A stretch of DNA of 28,975 bases from positions 1 through 28,975 of the forward strand of contig JBIOTQ010000016.1 in NCBI GenBank assembly GCA_044866075.1. Reading direction: 5' to 3'. The translations under genes were made by a program, and so were the position numbers. The number at the start of each line of letters is the position of its first letter. Positions within the stretch are counted from its first letter, which is position 1. Of this stretch, positions 1 through 7,515 are shown one piece after another. A model generated the notes under the pieces. The model was not told where the DNA came from. It did not search any database and saw only the letters and a list, made by a program, of their open reading frames with translations. This DNA is from JBASRP01 sp044866075 (GTDB lineage: Bacteria > Actinomycetota > AC-67).

Positions 1-136
1 AGCGTCGGCGCGCCGGGGGAGCGCTCGGCCTCGCGCAAACCGCGGCCCGTTCGGCCGGAGGGTGTCGCTCCTCCAGCGGCGCCTCCGCGTCGGCGCGCCT
101 CGCCGCCGTCACGCGTTCCAGGAACGATCCGGCCAT
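1..136 (-). CDS. trpC: Probable indole-3-glycerol phosphate synthase, N-terminal fragment
   Basis: Only the first 45 codons are inside the window; the gene runs off the left edge. It starts at ATG (134-136) and reads MAGSFLERVTAARRADAEAP, resembling the N-terminal helix of TrpC (a short 'LxRIxxxxRxxv' helix followed by a 'PLxEL' segment). TrpC closes the indole ring, converting carboxyphenylaminodeoxyribulose phosphate to indole-3-glycerol phosphate in the cytoplasm. The catalytic barrel is not visible, so the call leans on context: in actinobacteria trpC commonly follows trpE and the Trp-associated membrane protein, both found upstream on the same strand. It begins 9 bases after the stop of the M28 peptidase gene and may be co-transcribed with it. 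The fragment is too short to exclude another protein. Confidence 0.55.
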   Translation of the reverse strand, partial: MAGSFLERVTAARRADAEAPLEERHPPAERAAVCARPSAPPARRR

Positions 137-145
137 GCCGGGAGC

Positions 146-1102
146 CTACAGGCGGAGCGTGAGGAGCGTGTCCCACGCGATGCGGCCGACGCGATCGACC
201 GAGGACCTCTGAACGATCGCATACGTGTCGCGCGGCGTGTGCAGCGTGGCGTGCTCGCCAGACCAGAGCCATCCGACGACGTACCCGGCGCGCTCGAACG
301 GCGCGTGGTCGCTGAACACGCCGAGCACGATGCGCTCGGCCGCCGGCAGCTTCAGCTGGCGCGCCGACGCGAGCAACGCATCGATGATCTGGTCGCCGGT
401 GAGCTTCTCGTGGCAGATGAACGCGCGCGGCCCGTTGCCGACCATATCGAGCGCGATCATGCCGTGGATGCCTTTCTTCTCGGCCGCGCTCAGGTGCGCC
501 AGGTAGTAACGCGACCCGAAGGTCGCCCCGGTAAGTCCCGGCCGGCGTCGCTCCTCTCCCCCGAACGCGATCCAGACGGCCGGCATCGCGGTCCGTCCGA
601 TCGAGGCGAGCCGCGCCAGCTCGAGCATCACCGCGACGCCGGATCCGTTGTCGTTCCCGCCGGGGCTCGGCGTGACCGTGTCGAGGTGCGCGCCGACGAC
701 GAGGTGCGGCGCCGCCGGATCGAAGCCCCGCGGGACGGCGATCACGTTCCGCGTGTATCCCGCCTTCACCGGAACGCCCTGGCTCTTGCCCGCGGGAACC
801 GGCACGCGCTGCTGGGTCACGCGGTACCCGAAGCGCGCGAACGTCGACCCGACGTACCCGGCCGCACGCAGATACGAAGGCGCCGCCGCTTCGCGCGAGC
901 CGATTGTGACCGAAAGGACCCTGTCGTGCGCCATCGCGCGGTCCGCGTCGAAGACCACCCGTACGGGGGTCGGCGAGGGACTGGGACTGCTCGAGACGGC
1001 CGTCGGCGCCGGCGTGGGGACGGCGACGGGCGTCCCGGTGCACGCGGGGACGGAGAGCGCCGCGAAGCCGATAAGAGCCGCGGCGCGGCGACGTATGGAC
1101 AC
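146..1102 (-). CDS. Lipoprotein M28-family zinc aminopeptidase
   Basis: A 318-residue secreted lipoprotein. Residues 1-20 are a signal peptide with an arginine-rich start and a lipobox ending VPAC (Cys21), followed by a Pro/Ser/Thr linker to about residue 47. The M28 metallopeptidase fold follows, with the expected two-zinc ligand pattern: H139 and D141 in 'GAHLDT', D151 in 'GGNDNGSG', the E183-E184 pair in 'GGEER', D219 in 'ALDMVGN' and a C-terminal His in 'TLHTPRDT'. It should cleave N-terminal residues from peptides outside the membrane; the substrate is unknown. The GTG start at 1102 is supported by a TACCAT -10 element 7 bases upstream, so the mRNA is probably leaderless. It lies between the trp membrane-protein genes and trpC although it has no evident link to tryptophan synthesis. 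Family call strong, substrate unassigned. Confidence 0.9.
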   Translation of the reverse strand: MSIRRRAAALIGFAALSVPACTGTPVAVPTPAPTAVSSSPSPSPTPVRVVFDADRAMAHDRVLSVTIGSREAAAPSYLRAAGYVGSTFARFGYRVTQQRVPVPAGKSQGVPVKAGYTRNVIAVPRGFDPAAPHLVVGAHLDTVTPSPGGNDNGSGVAVMLELARLASIGRTAMPAVWIAFGGEERRRPGLTGATFGSRYYLAHLSAAEKKGIHGMIALDMVGNGPRAFICHEKLTGDQIIDALLASARQLKLPAAERIVLGVFSDHAPFERAGYVVGWLWSGEHATLHTPRDTYAIVQRSSVDRVGRIAWDTLLTLRL

Positions 1103-1109
1103 GAAGACG

Positions 1110-1115
1110 ATGGTA
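1110..1115 (-). promoter_or_regulatory. -10 element of the M28 peptidase gene (leaderless type)
   Basis: The minus strand reads TACCAT, 7 bases before the GTG start at 1102. The TANNNT consensus and this distance put the transcription start at the start codon. I see no clear -35 hexamer. Without a Shine-Dalgarno sequence upstream of the GTG, leaderless translation is the simplest reading. Confidence 0.5.
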
Positions 1116-1160
1116 TCGGCGCCCCCCTCCTCGCGCGTGAGGGTTCGCGCAACGCCCGTT

Positions 1161-1191
1161 TAGAGTGGGTTTCGACGTCGTCAGAGGGAGG
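1161..1191 (+). promoter_or_regulatory. -10 element and Shine-Dalgarno site of the anchored protein gene
   Basis: TAGAGT at 1161-1166 fits TANNNT and would start transcription near 1173. GGGAGG at 1186-1191 is a strong ribosome binding site with 5 bases between it and the ATC codon at 1197. Together they mark 1197 as the translation start although ATC is not a normal start codon. Confidence 0.5.
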
Positions 1192-1196
1192 ACCTC

Positions 1197-1961
1197 ATCA
1201 CACGCACGCGGCAGATCGCGGTCGCGGCCGCGGCCCTCGTCCTCGCCGGCGGGGGCGTCGCGCTGGGATGGGCGCTCGACGGGGGGACGCGGGATCGCGC
1301 GGCGCGGGCCGAGCGGCGCCTCCGCGATGTTTCGGCGTCGGCGTCCGCGGCGGCCGCCGAGCGGGATCGCATCAAGGCCGACCGCGACCGCTTGGAGGCG
1401 CAGATCGCCGCGCAGTCCGCGCCGCCGAAGGTGTGTCCCGAGGAGACGCTTTCGACGGCCAACGCGCAACTCCTCGCGCGGTTCACCGTCGATTACCCGT
1501 GCGGGTGGCACCTCCTCGAGGATCCGCTGCAGTCGTTCGCCGACGACGCGGGCGAACGCAGGGGCCGCATGCTCGACCAGCTCTTCCTGAGCGCGCTCCC
1601 GATCTCGAAAGCACCCCGCGACGGGCCGCTGACGGAGATCACGCTCGACACGTGGTACGACGATCCCAACGTGGAGGGGGACGCGTTGCCGGCGCTCTCG
1701 GACTGGATCGCGAACGCCAAGAAGCGCTTCTCGAGCGTGACGGAGACATCCACGAAGACGCGCGCCGGACTCCTCGTGGTGAAGCTTGATGGAGCGATGA
1801 ACTTGTTCGACCGGCCGCAGTCCGCGGTGCTCTACGTGTGGGAGTGGACCGACGCGAACGGCGCGCGCCGCATCTCGGAGGCGTTCGCCCTCGAGCCGGG
1901 GCCGATCGTCACGCGGACGCTTGCGGCGATGGTTCGGTCGTTCCGCGTGCTCGGACCGTGA
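1197..1961 (+). CDS. Membrane-anchored protein of unknown function, apparent ATC start
   Basis: A 254-residue frame with a short basic N-terminus, one hydrophobic segment at about residues 8-26 (rich in A, V, L and G), a charged Arg/Ala/Glu helix likely to form a coiled coil (about 31-72), and a soluble domain from about 78 to the end beginning near 'CPEETLSTANAQLL'. The predicted topology is a signal anchor with the domain outside. No family was recognised. The frame has a stop at 1161-1163 and no ATG, GTG or TTG before TTG at 1392; starting there would remove the membrane segment. A good ribosome binding site lies 5 bases before ATC at 1197, so I place the start there; a sequencing error for ATG is the alternative. 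It is the only plus-strand gene in the trp region, and its last 53 bases overlap the end of the convergent membrane-protein gene. Confidence 0.7.
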   Translation: MTRTRQIAVAAAALVLAGGGVALGWALDGGTRDRAARAERRLRDVSASASAAAAERDRIKADRDRLEAQIAAQSAPPKVCPEETLSTANAQLLARFTVDYPCGWHLLEDPLQSFADDAGERRGRMLDQLFLSALPISKAPRDGPLTEITLDTWYDDPNVEGDALPALSDWIANAKKRFSSVTETSTKTRAGLLVVKLDGAMNLFDRPQSAVLYVWEWTDANGARRISEAFALEPGPIVTRTLAAMVRSFRVLGP

Positions 1962-2409
1962 GTGCCGCGGCCGCGAGGGCCAGAACCGCCGCGCCGCCGA
2001 AGATCACGTAGATGCCGACGCCGGCTCGTGCCGGGAACGAGGCGATCGCCCCGGGGTCGATCGGCGCGTCGTTCCCCGCCAGGAGACGCGCGATGACGCG
2101 CGCCGCGTTGCGGTTGAGATCGGCCATGTACGCGGCGGCGAGCCCCGCGGACGCCAGCCCGAGGAGGCCGGCGGCGATGGCCAGATCCCGTTGGCCCAGG
2201 CGTGCGTACGCGACGATCAGCGCGAGAGCCAGGACGCCGAGGACGACCGTGACCTTGCCGTCGTCCTGCAAGCCGTAGCCCGTGGTGATGCCGACGAGCG
2301 GCTGCGGGACGCGGATCCACGGAAGGACGGACCCCGCCGCGATCGCGAGCGCACCGAGCCCCGCGAGCCCGAGCCGGCGGTCCTCGATGAACCGGATGAG
2401 GAGATTCAC
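1909..2409 (-). CDS. Small four-helix membrane protein of the trp cluster
   Basis: A 166-residue integral membrane protein with hydrophobic segments at about 14-31, 53-72, 75-95 and 131-152. A Trp-containing loop after the first helix ('GSVLPWIRVP') and a following Gly/Asp stretch ('TGYGLQDDGK') resemble small actinobacterial membrane proteins of unknown function. The GTG start at 2409 overlaps the TGA stop of the preceding Trp-associated membrane protein in a GTGA junction, so the two are probably translationally coupled. The frame remains open far upstream, but that part is low-complexity Arg-rich sequence antisense to nothing useful and overlaps a real gene. Its 3' end overlaps the convergent plus-strand gene by 53 bases. 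No function can be assigned; a role with its coupled neighbour is inference. Confidence 0.75.
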   Translation of the reverse strand: MNLLIRFIEDRRLGLAGLGALAIAAGSVLPWIRVPQPLVGITTGYGLQDDGKVTVVLGVLALALIVAYARLGQRDLAIAAGLLGLASAGLAAAYMADLNRNAARVIARLLAGNDAPIDPGAIASFPARAGVGIYVIFGGAAVLALAAAALTVRARGTTEPSPQASA

Positions 2410-2969
2410 AGCTTGCCGTTCCCCTCGGGACCGCCGGGCGGCCGCTCCGGAAGGCCGAGCCGCGGCGCCCGGCCCCCAACGGTCGCACCCCCGAGAGCGC
2501 CGATCGCGGCGAGCACGGCGCCGCACGCCGTCACGATGATCCCCGGTCCACTCACGACTCGGACGACGGTTCCCGAGGCTCCCGGGACCGGCCGTATCTC
2601 CGCATCCAGCACGCGGAGCGTGCGGCTCGGGATGTCCGCGCGGGTCTGAAGCGTCCCGACGAAGACGCCGATCGCCACGCCGACGGCGAGTAACGCGAGC
2701 GCCGTTCGGACTCGCGGCCCGGTCACGAGCCACCCGAGGGGAACCAGCGCGATGAGCAGACCGAGACCGAAGAGGTATCCGGCACCAACACCCGAGGCGT
2801 CGACGGAGAGTCGCCCTCCGGCGAGGAGCACGCGCGGCAGGCCCGGCGCATCGACCGGCGTGGAACGTACGCTCGTCGTCGCCCATTCCAGCCGGGTGCC
2901 GATCGCGATGACGGCGCCGCCGCCGATGACGCCGGCGCCGGCGAGCATCAAACGCCGGACGGGATCCAC
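2406..2969 (-). CDS. Trp-operon-associated membrane protein (Trp_oprn_chp family)
   Basis: A 187-residue protein with hydrophobic segments at about 8-25, 62-82, 90-107 and 140-160, and the conserved tryptophan soon after the first helix ('RLEWATTSV'). Its size, helix layout and place directly after trpE match the family known from actinobacterial trp operons (the Rv1610 type), whose biochemical role is unknown. The GTG start at 2969 is 7 bases after the trpE stop; ATG at 2948 is a possible alternative but would cut into the first helix. The C-terminus after the last helix is a Gly/Pro-rich cytoplasmic tail. It overlaps the next gene by GTGA. Confidence 0.8.
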   Translation of the reverse strand: MDPVRRLMLAGAGVIGGGAVIAIGTRLEWATTSVRSTPVDAPGLPRVLLAGGRLSVDASGVGAGYLFGLGLLIALVPLGWLVTGPRVRTALALLAVGVAIGVFVGTLQTRADIPSRTLRVLDAEIRPVPGASGTVVRVVSGPGIIVTACGAVLAAIGALGGATVGGRAPRLGLPERPPGGPEGNGKL

Positions 2970-2976
2970 GGGTCGC

Positions 2977-4464
2977 TCAGCCGAGCTGTTCGGCCGCCTT
3001 GATGGCGGACAGCAATGCACGGGCCTTGTTCCGGCACTCGTCGTCCTCGGTTTCCGGAACGCTGTCGGCGACGATCCCGGCGCCGGCCTGAACATACGCG
3101 GTGCCGTCCTTGATCAGCGCGGTGCGGAGCGTGATGCACGTGTCGAGGTTCCCCGAGAAGTCGAAGTATCCCACGGCCCCCGCGTACGGTCCGCGGCGCG
3201 ACGACTCCAGCTCGTCGATGATCTCCATCGCGCGGATCTTCGGAGCGCCGGAGACCGTGCCCGCGGGAAAGGCCCACTTGAACGCGTCGAACGCGCTGCG
3301 GTCGGGAGCGATGTCGCCGTGCACCTCGCTCACGATATGCATCACGTGCGAGTAGCGCTCGATCTGCATCAGCTCCTCGACGCGCACCGTGCCCGGCGTG
3401 CACACGCGCCCGAGGTCGTTGCGCGCCAAGTCGACGAGCATCACGTGCTCGGCGCGCTCCTTCTCGTCGGAGAGTAGCTCGTCGGCCAGCTTGCGGTCTT
3501 CGTCCTCGCTCGCGCCGCGCGGCCGTGTCCCGGCGATCGGCCGGATGATCGCCTCACGGCCCTGCACGCGCACGTGCGGCTCGGGCGACGAACCCACCAA
3601 AGCACTGCCCGGGTACTGCAGGAAGAACATGTACGGACTCGGGTTGATCAACCGGAGCACCCTGTACACGTCGAACGGATCGGCGGTCGTCGGCATCTGG
3701 AAGCGCTGCGACACGACGACCTGGAAGATGTCGCCGGCGGCGATGTACTCCTTGGCCTTCACGACGTTCGCCATGAACTGCTCGCTCCCGATGTTCGACG
3801 GCACGTCACCGACGTCCGCTTCCAAGGCCGGTGACGAGGGTCGCGCGGAGCTCGCTGCGTTCGCCAGTCGCGCGACGAGGGCCTCGGCGCTTTCCACGGC
3901 CTCGTCGTACTGTCGCGCCGGATCGTCGCCGATGGCGACGTTCGAGATCACGCTGAGCCGCTGCCGCAAGTGATCGAAGACGAGGAGCTTCCCGATGAAC
4001 AGCAGCCACAGCTCCGGCATCTCGAGGTCGTCGGTCGTCGTCTGCGGCAACCTCTCGATGTAGCGCACCGCGTCGTATCCGACATATCCGACGGCGCCGC
4101 CGTGCAGCGGCGGCAGGCCGGGCAGCGCCGGCGCGCGGTAGGCGCCGAGCGCGCGCTCGACGGCGGCGAGCGGGTCCGGAGCGTCTTTCACCGCCGCCGG
4201 CGGCTCACCGTCGTACGTCAGGACGCCGCCGCGGCTGGACATCACGAGGAACGGCTCGCAGCCGATGAACGAGTACCGGCCCCACCGCTCGCCGTGCTCC
4301 ACGGATTCGAGAAGGAACGAGTTCGGCTCGCTGCCGAGCTTCCGGTACGCACCGACGGGCGTCTCGAGATCGCCGAGGACCTCGCGCCATACCGGCACGA
4401 GCGTGTGATCCTTCGCCAGGCGGAGGAACTCGTCCCGGCTTGGCGCGTACTCGGGGGCGGCCAC
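2977..4464 (-). CDS. trpE: Anthranilate synthase component I
   Basis: A 495-residue cytoplasmic enzyme that converts chorismate to anthranilate, using ammonia from a TrpG glutaminase subunit not encoded here. The N-terminal domain carries the tryptophan feedback motif LLES at residues 51-54 followed by 'GRYSFIG'. The C-terminal chorismate-binding domain has the family blocks 'PYMFFLQYPG', 'SSPEPHVRV', 'RPIAGTRPRG', 'HVMLVDLARNDLGRV', 'FPAGTVSGAPKIRAMEII' and 'QAGAGIVADSVPE'. Feedback inhibition by tryptophan is therefore likely. The GTG start at 4464 gives the normal length; the open frame extends about 600 bases further upstream, but that part is antisense-like and overlaps the flavoprotein gene. 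The 44-base gap upstream shows no leader peptide rich in Trp codons, so classical attenuation is not supported. Confidence 0.96.
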   Translation of the reverse strand: MAAPEYAPSRDEFLRLAKDHTLVPVWREVLGDLETPVGAYRKLGSEPNSFLLESVEHGERWGRYSFIGCEPFLVMSSRGGVLTYDGEPPAAVKDAPDPLAAVERALGAYRAPALPGLPPLHGGAVGYVGYDAVRYIERLPQTTTDDLEMPELWLLFIGKLLVFDHLRQRLSVISNVAIGDDPARQYDEAVESAEALVARLANAASSARPSSPALEADVGDVPSNIGSEQFMANVVKAKEYIAAGDIFQVVVSQRFQMPTTADPFDVYRVLRLINPSPYMFFLQYPGSALVGSSPEPHVRVQGREAIIRPIAGTRPRGASEDEDRKLADELLSDEKERAEHVMLVDLARNDLGRVCTPGTVRVEELMQIERYSHVMHIVSEVHGDIAPDRSAFDAFKWAFPAGTVSGAPKIRAMEIIDELESSRRGPYAGAVGYFDFSGNLDTCITLRTALIKDGTAYVQAGAGIVADSVPETEDDECRNKARALLSAIKAAEQLG

Positions 4465-4508
4465 GGTGCCAGGCAGTCTAGACGAGCCCTCGCGGGCGTT
4501 CCGTGATA

Positions 4509-5645
4509 TCAGGCGGGCCGCCGCGCGGGACGGAAGTTGAGGATCGGACGGAAGAACGTTTGCGCCAGGATCGGGCCCGGCTGGAACCAGAGGTACGCGT
4601 CCCGCAGCCGGCACGCGGACGCGCTTTCGAGGAGCTGGAGGCGGCTCGTGATCTCCGACCACCCGCGTATCCATCGCACGCGCCGCCGCCGGAGGCGCTC
4701 GAATCGAGGCAGGGCCCGCTCCGGTTCCGGAAGCACCTTCATGGTTTGCGCCAACACCACCGCGTCTTCGATCGCCGTGCACGCTCCTTGGCCGAGGTTC
4801 GGACGCATCGCGTGCGCCGCGTCGCCGATGAGAACGACGCGCCCCCTCCCCCACCGCCGCCGGAAGGGCAGATCGAACAGACGGTTGCGCACGATCCATT
4901 CGGGCTCGGTCGCCCGGATCAGGTCGGCGACGCCCTCGACGGCGTCGGCGAAGAGCCGCACGATCTCGTCGCGCCCGCCGTCGACGGTGTCGACGGGGAG
5001 ATTCTTCGTCGCATACCAGAACGTGCGCCCGCCGGTGAGAGGCATGAGCGCGAAGTGCTTTCCGCGCCCGTACCAATTGAACGAGATGCCGGCCGGCCAG
5101 CGTTCATCGGAGACGTTCGCGATCCCTCGCCACGCGACGTGCCCCGCGTAGCGGGGCTCCCAACCCGGAAAGATGACGCTGCGAATCGTGGAGAAGATCC
5201 CGTCCGCACCGACCAGGATGTCGCCGCGCGCGATGGAACCGTCTTCGAACCGGACGGTGACGCCGCGGTCGTCCTGCTCGACCCCGACGCAGCGCGCGGA
5301 GGTATGCACCGTGGAGGCGTGGACGCGCCCGGCGAGCGGCACGAGCACGTCCCGGCGTTCGAGAGCGAGGCTCGTCCCGAGCCGCCCGACGGGGATCCGA
5401 TGGAGGACCCGGCCTCGCCAGGTGAGGACCCGGATCTCCTCGATCGGTGAGCCGACGCCGGCGACCTCGCCGGCGACGCCCAGCCATCCCAGCGCCTGGA
5501 CGCCGTTCCGCCACACCGATTTCCCCGCGCCGATGTCGCGGATCTCGGGCGAGCGTTCGAAGACCTCCGCCTCGATGCCGACCTTCTGGAACGCGACGGC
5601 CGCCGACAGCCCCGCGACTCCTCCGCCGACGACGAGCGCCTTCAC
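4509..5645 (-). CDS. FAD-dependent monooxygenase (PHBH-type, class A)
   Basis: A 378-residue flavoprotein. It has the Rossmann dinucleotide motif GGGVAG (residues 7-12), the central DG motif 'VGADGIFSTIR' and the late GD motif 'GDAAHAMRPNLGQGACTAIEDA', all typical of single-component aromatic hydroxylases and related epoxidases that use NAD(P)H and O2. The motifs place it in the p-hydroxybenzoate hydroxylase superfamily; the substrate cannot be read from sequence. It starts with GTG 3 bases after the hisI stop and ends 44 bases before trpE, so it is almost certainly on the his-trp transcript. It is not a known step of either pathway. The position beside trpE makes an aromatic or indole-like substrate conceivable, but that is inference. 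Confidence 0.9.
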   Translation of the reverse strand: MKALVVGGGVAGLSAAVAFQKVGIEAEVFERSPEIRDIGAGKSVWRNGVQALGWLGVAGEVAGVGSPIEEIRVLTWRGRVLHRIPVGRLGTSLALERRDVLVPLAGRVHASTVHTSARCVGVEQDDRGVTVRFEDGSIARGDILVGADGIFSTIRSVIFPGWEPRYAGHVAWRGIANVSDERWPAGISFNWYGRGKHFALMPLTGGRTFWYATKNLPVDTVDGGRDEIVRLFADAVEGVADLIRATEPEWIVRNRLFDLPFRRRWGRGRVVLIGDAAHAMRPNLGQGACTAIEDAVVLAQTMKVLPEPERALPRFERLRRRRVRWIRGWSEITSRLQLLESASACRLRDAYLWFQPGPILAQTFFRPILNFRPARRPA

Positions 5646-5648
5646 GGG

Positions 5649-5993
5649 TCAGAGGCTCGTGATCGCGTCTCGCCCCAGGACGCGGAAGAAGCACGAGCGT
5701 TCGCCCGTATGGCACGCCGGCCCGGCGGCGTCGACGAGGACCAACAACGTGTCGGCATCGCAGTCGAAACGCACCTCGGTCACGCGCTGGGTGTTGCCGC
5801 TCGTGGCGCCCTTGTGCCACAGCTCCTTGCGCGACCGGCTCCAGAACCACGTCTCGCTCGTCTCCAGGGTCCTGCGCAACGATTCCGCGTTCATCCACGC
5901 GACCATGAGCACCTCGCCGGTGTCGTGCTGCTGCACGATCGCCGGCATCAGCCCTTTCTCGTCCCAGCGCAGCGCGGAGAGGTCGGCGCTCAC
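5649..5993 (-). CDS. hisI: Phosphoribosyl-AMP cyclohydrolase
   Basis: A 114-residue monofunctional HisI, which opens the purine ring of phosphoribosyl-AMP in the third step of histidine synthesis. Visible signatures are 'KELWHKGATSGN', the metal-binding 'FDCDADTLL' (C78, D79, D81) and the zinc cysteines in 'ACHTGERSCFF' (C94 and C101). No pyrophosphohydrolase (HisE) domain is fused, so hisE must lie elsewhere. The GTG start at 5993 overlaps the TGA of the methyltransferase gene in a GTGA junction, which fixes the start. It precedes the flavoprotein gene by only 3 bases. Confidence 0.95.
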   Translation of the reverse strand: MSADLSALRWDEKGLMPAIVQQHDTGEVLMVAWMNAESLRRTLETSETWFWSRSRKELWHKGATSGNTQRVTEVRFDCDADTLLVLVDAAGPACHTGERSCFFRVLGRDAITSL

Positions 5994-6763
5994 GGCTTCC
6001 GCGCCACCCAGATCATCTCGAGACAGCCTTCGGCGAGCGGTCGCTCGTCGAAGTCCCCGTAGAGGTCTTCGATCTCGAAGCCGGAGCGCGTCAGCAGGTG
6101 CTCCATCTCGAAGCGGTGGATCATCCGGACTCGGAGCCGCCCTTCCGTGGTTTCCACGAGCTTCTTGCCTTCGTACGCTTCGACGGTCGCGTTGATCGTG
6201 ATCTCCTGGGTCGTGATCTCGTACTCCGGGACGACCCAGATCTCGCAGCGGCGTCCGCGCTCGTCGATGAACTCCGCGTGCAGGTTCCGCTTGCGATCCT
6301 GGCTGACGATGAAGGCGGGGTCGGGCACGAACATGTTGAGGATCAGGTGCCCGCCGGGAACGAGCGACCGGTACACGCTCGACAGGCAGGTGAGCTGCTC
6401 CTGGGGCGTCTCCATGTGCAGGAACGACCGGAAGGGGATCGTGACCAGGTGAACGGGCTCCTCCGCCACGAACGTCTTCATGTCGGCCTCGGCGAACGCG
6501 ATCATGTGCGCGACGCCGGCATCGGCGGCGCGTCGTCGGGCTTCCGCGATCATCGCCGGCGACAGGTCGACCCCGATCACGTTCTGGCCGGCCTGCGCCG
6601 TCGGGATGGCGATGCGTCCCGTGCCGACGCCGAGTTCGACGATCGGGCCAGGGACCTCGAGCGCGCGGCGGACGTAGAAGTCGACGTCGCCGGTGACGTC
6701 CTTCGTCCACTCGTCGTAGAAGCCCACGAACGCGAGGTACGGATCCACATGGGTCATGGTCAT
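5990..6763 (-). CDS. Class I SAM-dependent methyltransferase inside the his operon
   Basis: A 257-residue cytoplasmic protein with the class I fold: motif I 'VELGVGTGRIAIP' (residues 42-54), the acidic residue after beta 2 in 'VIGVDLSPAMI' (D66), 'AEADMKTF' as motif II and a post-motif 'LVPGGHLILNMF'. The C-terminal half ('EITTQEITINATVEAYEGKK') is a beta-rich segment often seen in small-molecule methyltransferases of the Methyltransf_25 type. Its ATG overlaps the hisF stop (ATGA) and its stop overlaps the hisI GTG (GTGA), so it is tightly coupled between two histidine enzymes. No methylation step exists in histidine synthesis, and the substrate is unknown. Candidates include a histidine- or tryptophan-derived small molecule, but nothing in the sequence decides this. 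Confidence 0.9.
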   Translation of the reverse strand: MTMTHVDPYLAFVGFYDEWTKDVTGDVDFYVRRALEVPGPIVELGVGTGRIAIPTAQAGQNVIGVDLSPAMIAEARRRAADAGVAHMIAFAEADMKTFVAEEPVHLVTIPFRSFLHMETPQEQLTCLSSVYRSLVPGGHLILNMFVPDPAFIVSQDRKRNLHAEFIDERGRRCEIWVVPEYEITTQEITINATVEAYEGKKLVETTEGRLRVRMIHRFEMEHLLTRSGFEIEDLYGDFDERPLAEGCLEMIWVARKP

Positions 6764-7515
6764 CGCATCGGGATCCCACGCCCGGCGCAGTGAGCCTTGA
6801 CGTCCGCGATGCGCATCTCTCCGAAGTGGAACACGCTTGCGGCCAGCGCCGCGTCGGCCGCGCCGTCCGTCAATGCCTCGGCGAAGTGCTCGGGCCTTCC
6901 TGCGCCGCCGCTCGCGATGACCGGAACCTCGACCGCCTCCGCGACGGCGCGCGTCAACGCGAGGTCGTAGCCGTCCTTCGTCCCGTCGCGGTCCATGCTC
7001 GTCAGCATGATCTCGCCGGCGCCGTGGTCGCCGGTCGCGCGCCGGGCCCACTCGACCGCGTCGATGCCGGTGGCCGCGCGGCCGCCTTCGACGACGACCT
7101 CCCACGATCCGTTCGCCCGTCGTGCGTCGATCGCGATCACGATGCACTGCGAGCCGAACTCGTCGGCCGCGGCGCGCAACACGTCGGGGTCGCGGACGGC
7201 CGCCGTGTTGAGCGAGACCTTGTCCGCGCCTGCGCGCAGCATGTTGCGCACGTCGTCGACGCCGCGCACTCCCCCACCGACCGTGAGCGGGATGAAGACC
7301 TGCTCGGCCGTCCGCCGCACCACGTCGATCATCGTGTCGCGCTTCTCCCACGACGCGGTGATGTCGAGGAACACCAGCTCGTCGGCGCCTTCGCGATCGT
7401 AGATCCCCGCCATCTCGACGGGGTCGCCGGCGTCCCGGATATCGACGAAACGGATGCCCTTGACGACACGTCCGGCATCGACATCGAGGCACGGGATGAT
7501 GCGACGCGCGAGCAT
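6760..7515 (-). CDS. hisF: Imidazole glycerol phosphate synthase cyclase subunit
   Basis: A 251-residue (beta/alpha)8 barrel that, with HisH, makes imidazole glycerol phosphate and AICAR from PRFAR. The two catalytic aspartates are present: D11 in 'RIIPCLDVDAGRVVKG' and D130 in 'IVIAIDARR'. The phosphate-binding glycine loops 'TVGGGVRG' and 'IASGGAGRPEH' and the 'LTSMDRDGTKDGYD' block are typical. The ATG start at 7515 shares one base with the hisA stop (TGATG), which fixes it. Length is normal for the family. It ends in an ATGA overlap with the methyltransferase gene. Confidence 0.97.
   Translation of the reverse strand: MLARRIIPCLDVDAGRVVKGIRFVDIRDAGDPVEMAGIYDREGADELVFLDITASWEKRDTMIDVVRRTAEQVFIPLTVGGGVRGVDDVRNMLRAGADKVSLNTAAVRDPDVLRAAADEFGSQCIVIAIDARRANGSWEVVVEGGRAATGIDAVEWARRATGDHGAGEIMLTSMDRDGTKDGYDLALTRAVAEAVEVPVIASGGAGRPEHFAEALTDGAADAALAASVFHFGEMRIADVKAHCAGRGIPMR

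Noticed and set aside
62..1789. A long plus-strand open frame over the M28 peptidase gene
   Set aside because: Its product is Arg-rich and without domains, while the opposite strand encodes a complete M28 peptidase with signal peptide and zinc ligands. GC-rich DNA keeps antisense frames open.
4465..4508. Tryptophan attenuator before trpE
   Set aside because: The 44 bases hold no short reading frame with Trp codons and no pair of alternative hairpins; a 4-base-pair stem is all I see.
4465..5076. N-terminal extension of trpE by about 200 codons
   Set aside because: This part overlaps the flavoprotein gene in another frame and is Arg/Pro-rich; GTG at 4464 gives the normal length of TrpE.
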